Assembly: GCA_001770355.1 (NCBI GenBank)
Contig: MEQV01000247.1
Coordinates: 1 to 14,721 of the forward strand
DNA from: Betaproteobacteria bacterium RIFCSPLOWO2_02_FULL_62_17
GTDB lineage: Bacteria > Pseudomonadota > Gammaproteobacteria > Burkholderiales > SG8-39
Length of the DNA: 14,721 nt
Direction: 5' to 3'
Made by a program: the position numbers and the translations under genes
Part shown: in pieces, positions 13,750 through 14,721 of the stretch
How positions within the stretch are numbered: position 1 is the first letter of the stretch
How the letters are laid out: each line of letters begins with the position of its first letter
The notes under the pieces: model-generated
Seen by the model: the letters and a program-made list of their open reading frames with translations, nothing else
Told to the model about the DNA's origin: nothing
The model's database searches: none

Positions 13750-14721
13750 ACGCCGCAAATCCTTCGTTAACGCCAATCGCGCACGACCAGCCTGTCAGCG
13801 GCACTGCGCAAGCAGAGATCTGGGGCAGCGATGCGATCGCCGCGATGCTGCGCGAGCTGGGCATTCCCTATCTCGCCCTCACGCCGGGCGCGAGCTATCG
13901 GGGGCTGCACGACAGCATCGTCAATTACCTCGGCAACGTCCGGCCGCAGATGCTGCTGTGCCTGCATGAAGAAACCGCGGTGTCCGTCGCCCAGGGCTAC
14001 GCAAAAGTCACAGACCGCATGATGGGCGCGGTTCTGCATTCCAATGTCGGGCTCATGCACGCGACCATGTCCATCTTCAATGCCTGGTGCGACCGGGTGC
14101 CGATGCTCATCCTGGGCGCCACAGGCCCCACCGATGCGGCCAGGCGCAGGCCGTGGATCGACTGGATACATACGGTCGCGGACCAGGGCGCCCTGATACG
14201 CGACTACACCAAGTGGGACAACCAGCCCGGGTCGGTGCCGGCCGCCTACGAAGCGCTGCTGCGGGCGGTGCAGTTGGGCGACACCGCGCCGCGCGGTCCC
14301 ACCTATGTCAACCTGGATGCCGCGCTGCAGGAGCAGAAGATCGGCGCGCTCCCGCGGCTTCCGGATGTGAAGCGCTTTCGCGCACCCGATCCGGTGCTGC
14401 CTTCCAATGACTCGGTCGCTGCCGCGGCGAAACTGCTTTCGCAAGCGCGCAACCCGGTGATGCTCATGGGGCGCGTTTCCCGAAGCGAGGCCGCGTGGAA
14501 AGAGCGCATTGCCTTCGCCGAGAAGATCCAGGCCCTGGTGCTCACCGATCTCAAGACCGCCGCCGCATTCCCCACCGATCATCCGCTGCATGCGGTTCCC
14601 CCCGGCGCGGGCTCTTCACTCAAGCCAGGTCTCGCCGAAACGCTGCGCGGCGCCGATGTCCTCATCTCCTTCGATTGGGTGGATCTGGCGGGGACCCTCG
14701 CGCAGGCCTGGGGCTCGCGCG
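13746..14721 (+). CDS. Thiamine-diphosphate-dependent enzyme, acetolactate synthase/benzoylformate decarboxylase-like (cut by the window end)
   Basis: Open to the window edge, so only the first 325 codons are visible; family members run to about 550-600 aa. The start is GTG 13746, overlapping the previous stop as GTGA, with AGGGAA (13735-13740) 5 nt upstream. Residues about 25-190 form the N-terminal Pyr domain: WGSDAIAAMLRELGI, LALTPGASYRGLHDS, and the catalytic glutamate E75 in CLHEETAVSVAQGYAKVT. The middle (about 225-325) matches the central domain, with PVMLMGRVSR and GADVLISFDWVDLAG. The ThDP-binding GDG motif would be past the edge. Tight coupling with UbiD and the molybdenum hydroxylase suggests a shared pathway, perhaps decarboxylation or carboligation of a 2-oxoacid. 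The subfamily cannot be settled from the N-terminal half. Confidence 0.87.
   Translation, partial: MNAANPSLTPIAHDQPVSGTAQAEIWGSDAIAAMLRELGIPYLALTPGASYRGLHDSIVNYLGNVRPQMLLCLHEETAVSVAQGYAKVTDRMMGAVLHSNVGLMHATMSIFNAWCDRVPMLILGATGPTDAARRRPWIDWIHTVADQGALIRDYTKWDNQPGSVPAAYEALLRAVQLGDTAPRGPTYVNLDAALQEQKIGALPRLPDVKRFRAPDPVLPSNDSVAAAAKLLSQARNPVMLMGRVSRSEAAWKERIAFAEKIQALVLTDLKTAAAFPTDHPLHAVPPGAGSSLKPGLAETLRGADVLISFDWVDLAGTLAQAWGSR

Noticed and set aside
11113..13776. 887-aa open frame on the minus strand
   Set aside because: It is the antisense shadow of the molybdenum hydroxylase. High third-position GC removes stops on the opposite strand, its composition is rich in Arg, His, Ala and Gly with no domain signature, and the + frame has clear family motifs.

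Overview
The window is high-GC, densely coded DNA from what looks like a betaproteobacterium (probably Burkholderiales or a relative). That rests on the Bug/TctC-type solute-binding protein, the style of the biotin genes and the aromatic-degradation gene content; I ran no database search. No RNA genes, CRISPR arrays, insertion sequences or prophage genes are visible. All genes but the first lie on the + strand, and no gap between genes exceeds about 230 bases.

Layout. (1) 4-1008 (-) encodes a secreted Bug-family binding protein. It is divergent from a two-gene Rieske oxygenase (alpha 1140-2375, beta 2439-2918) of the anthranilate/salicylate hydroxylase type. A perfect 7-3-7 palindrome sits in the shared promoter region, and a three-copy 20-bp tandem repeat separates the alpha and beta genes. 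(2) 3150-3971 encodes an unusual class I methyltransferase with a twin-arginine signal peptide, flanked by hairpins. (3) 4086-7253 is a biotin operon in the order bioF-bioD-bioA. It covers pimeloyl thioester to dethiobiotin; bioB, bioC and bioH are not in the window. (4) 7337-8790 holds a VOC (glyoxalase-fold) protein and a D-2-hydroxyacid dehydrogenase. (5) 8887-9569 is a VapBC-type toxin-antitoxin pair with an ATGA overlap and a palindrome-rich promoter. (6) 9709 to the window end is a tight catabolic operon: a UbiD-type decarboxylase, a molybdenum-hydroxylase large subunit and a thiamine-diphosphate enzyme cut by the window edge.

How they fit together. Blocks 1, 4 and 6 look like modules for catabolism of aromatic or other carboxylic acids, while the biotin and toxin-antitoxin modules are interleaved housekeeping or accessory cargo. 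The most notable items are the UbiD / orphan molybdenum hydroxylase / ThDP-enzyme operon, whose combined pathway I cannot assign, and the apparently exported methyltransferase. Partner genes one would expect (oxygenase ferredoxin and reductase, tctA/tctB, molybdenum-hydroxylase FeS and FAD subunits, ubiX, bioB) are absent from the window.
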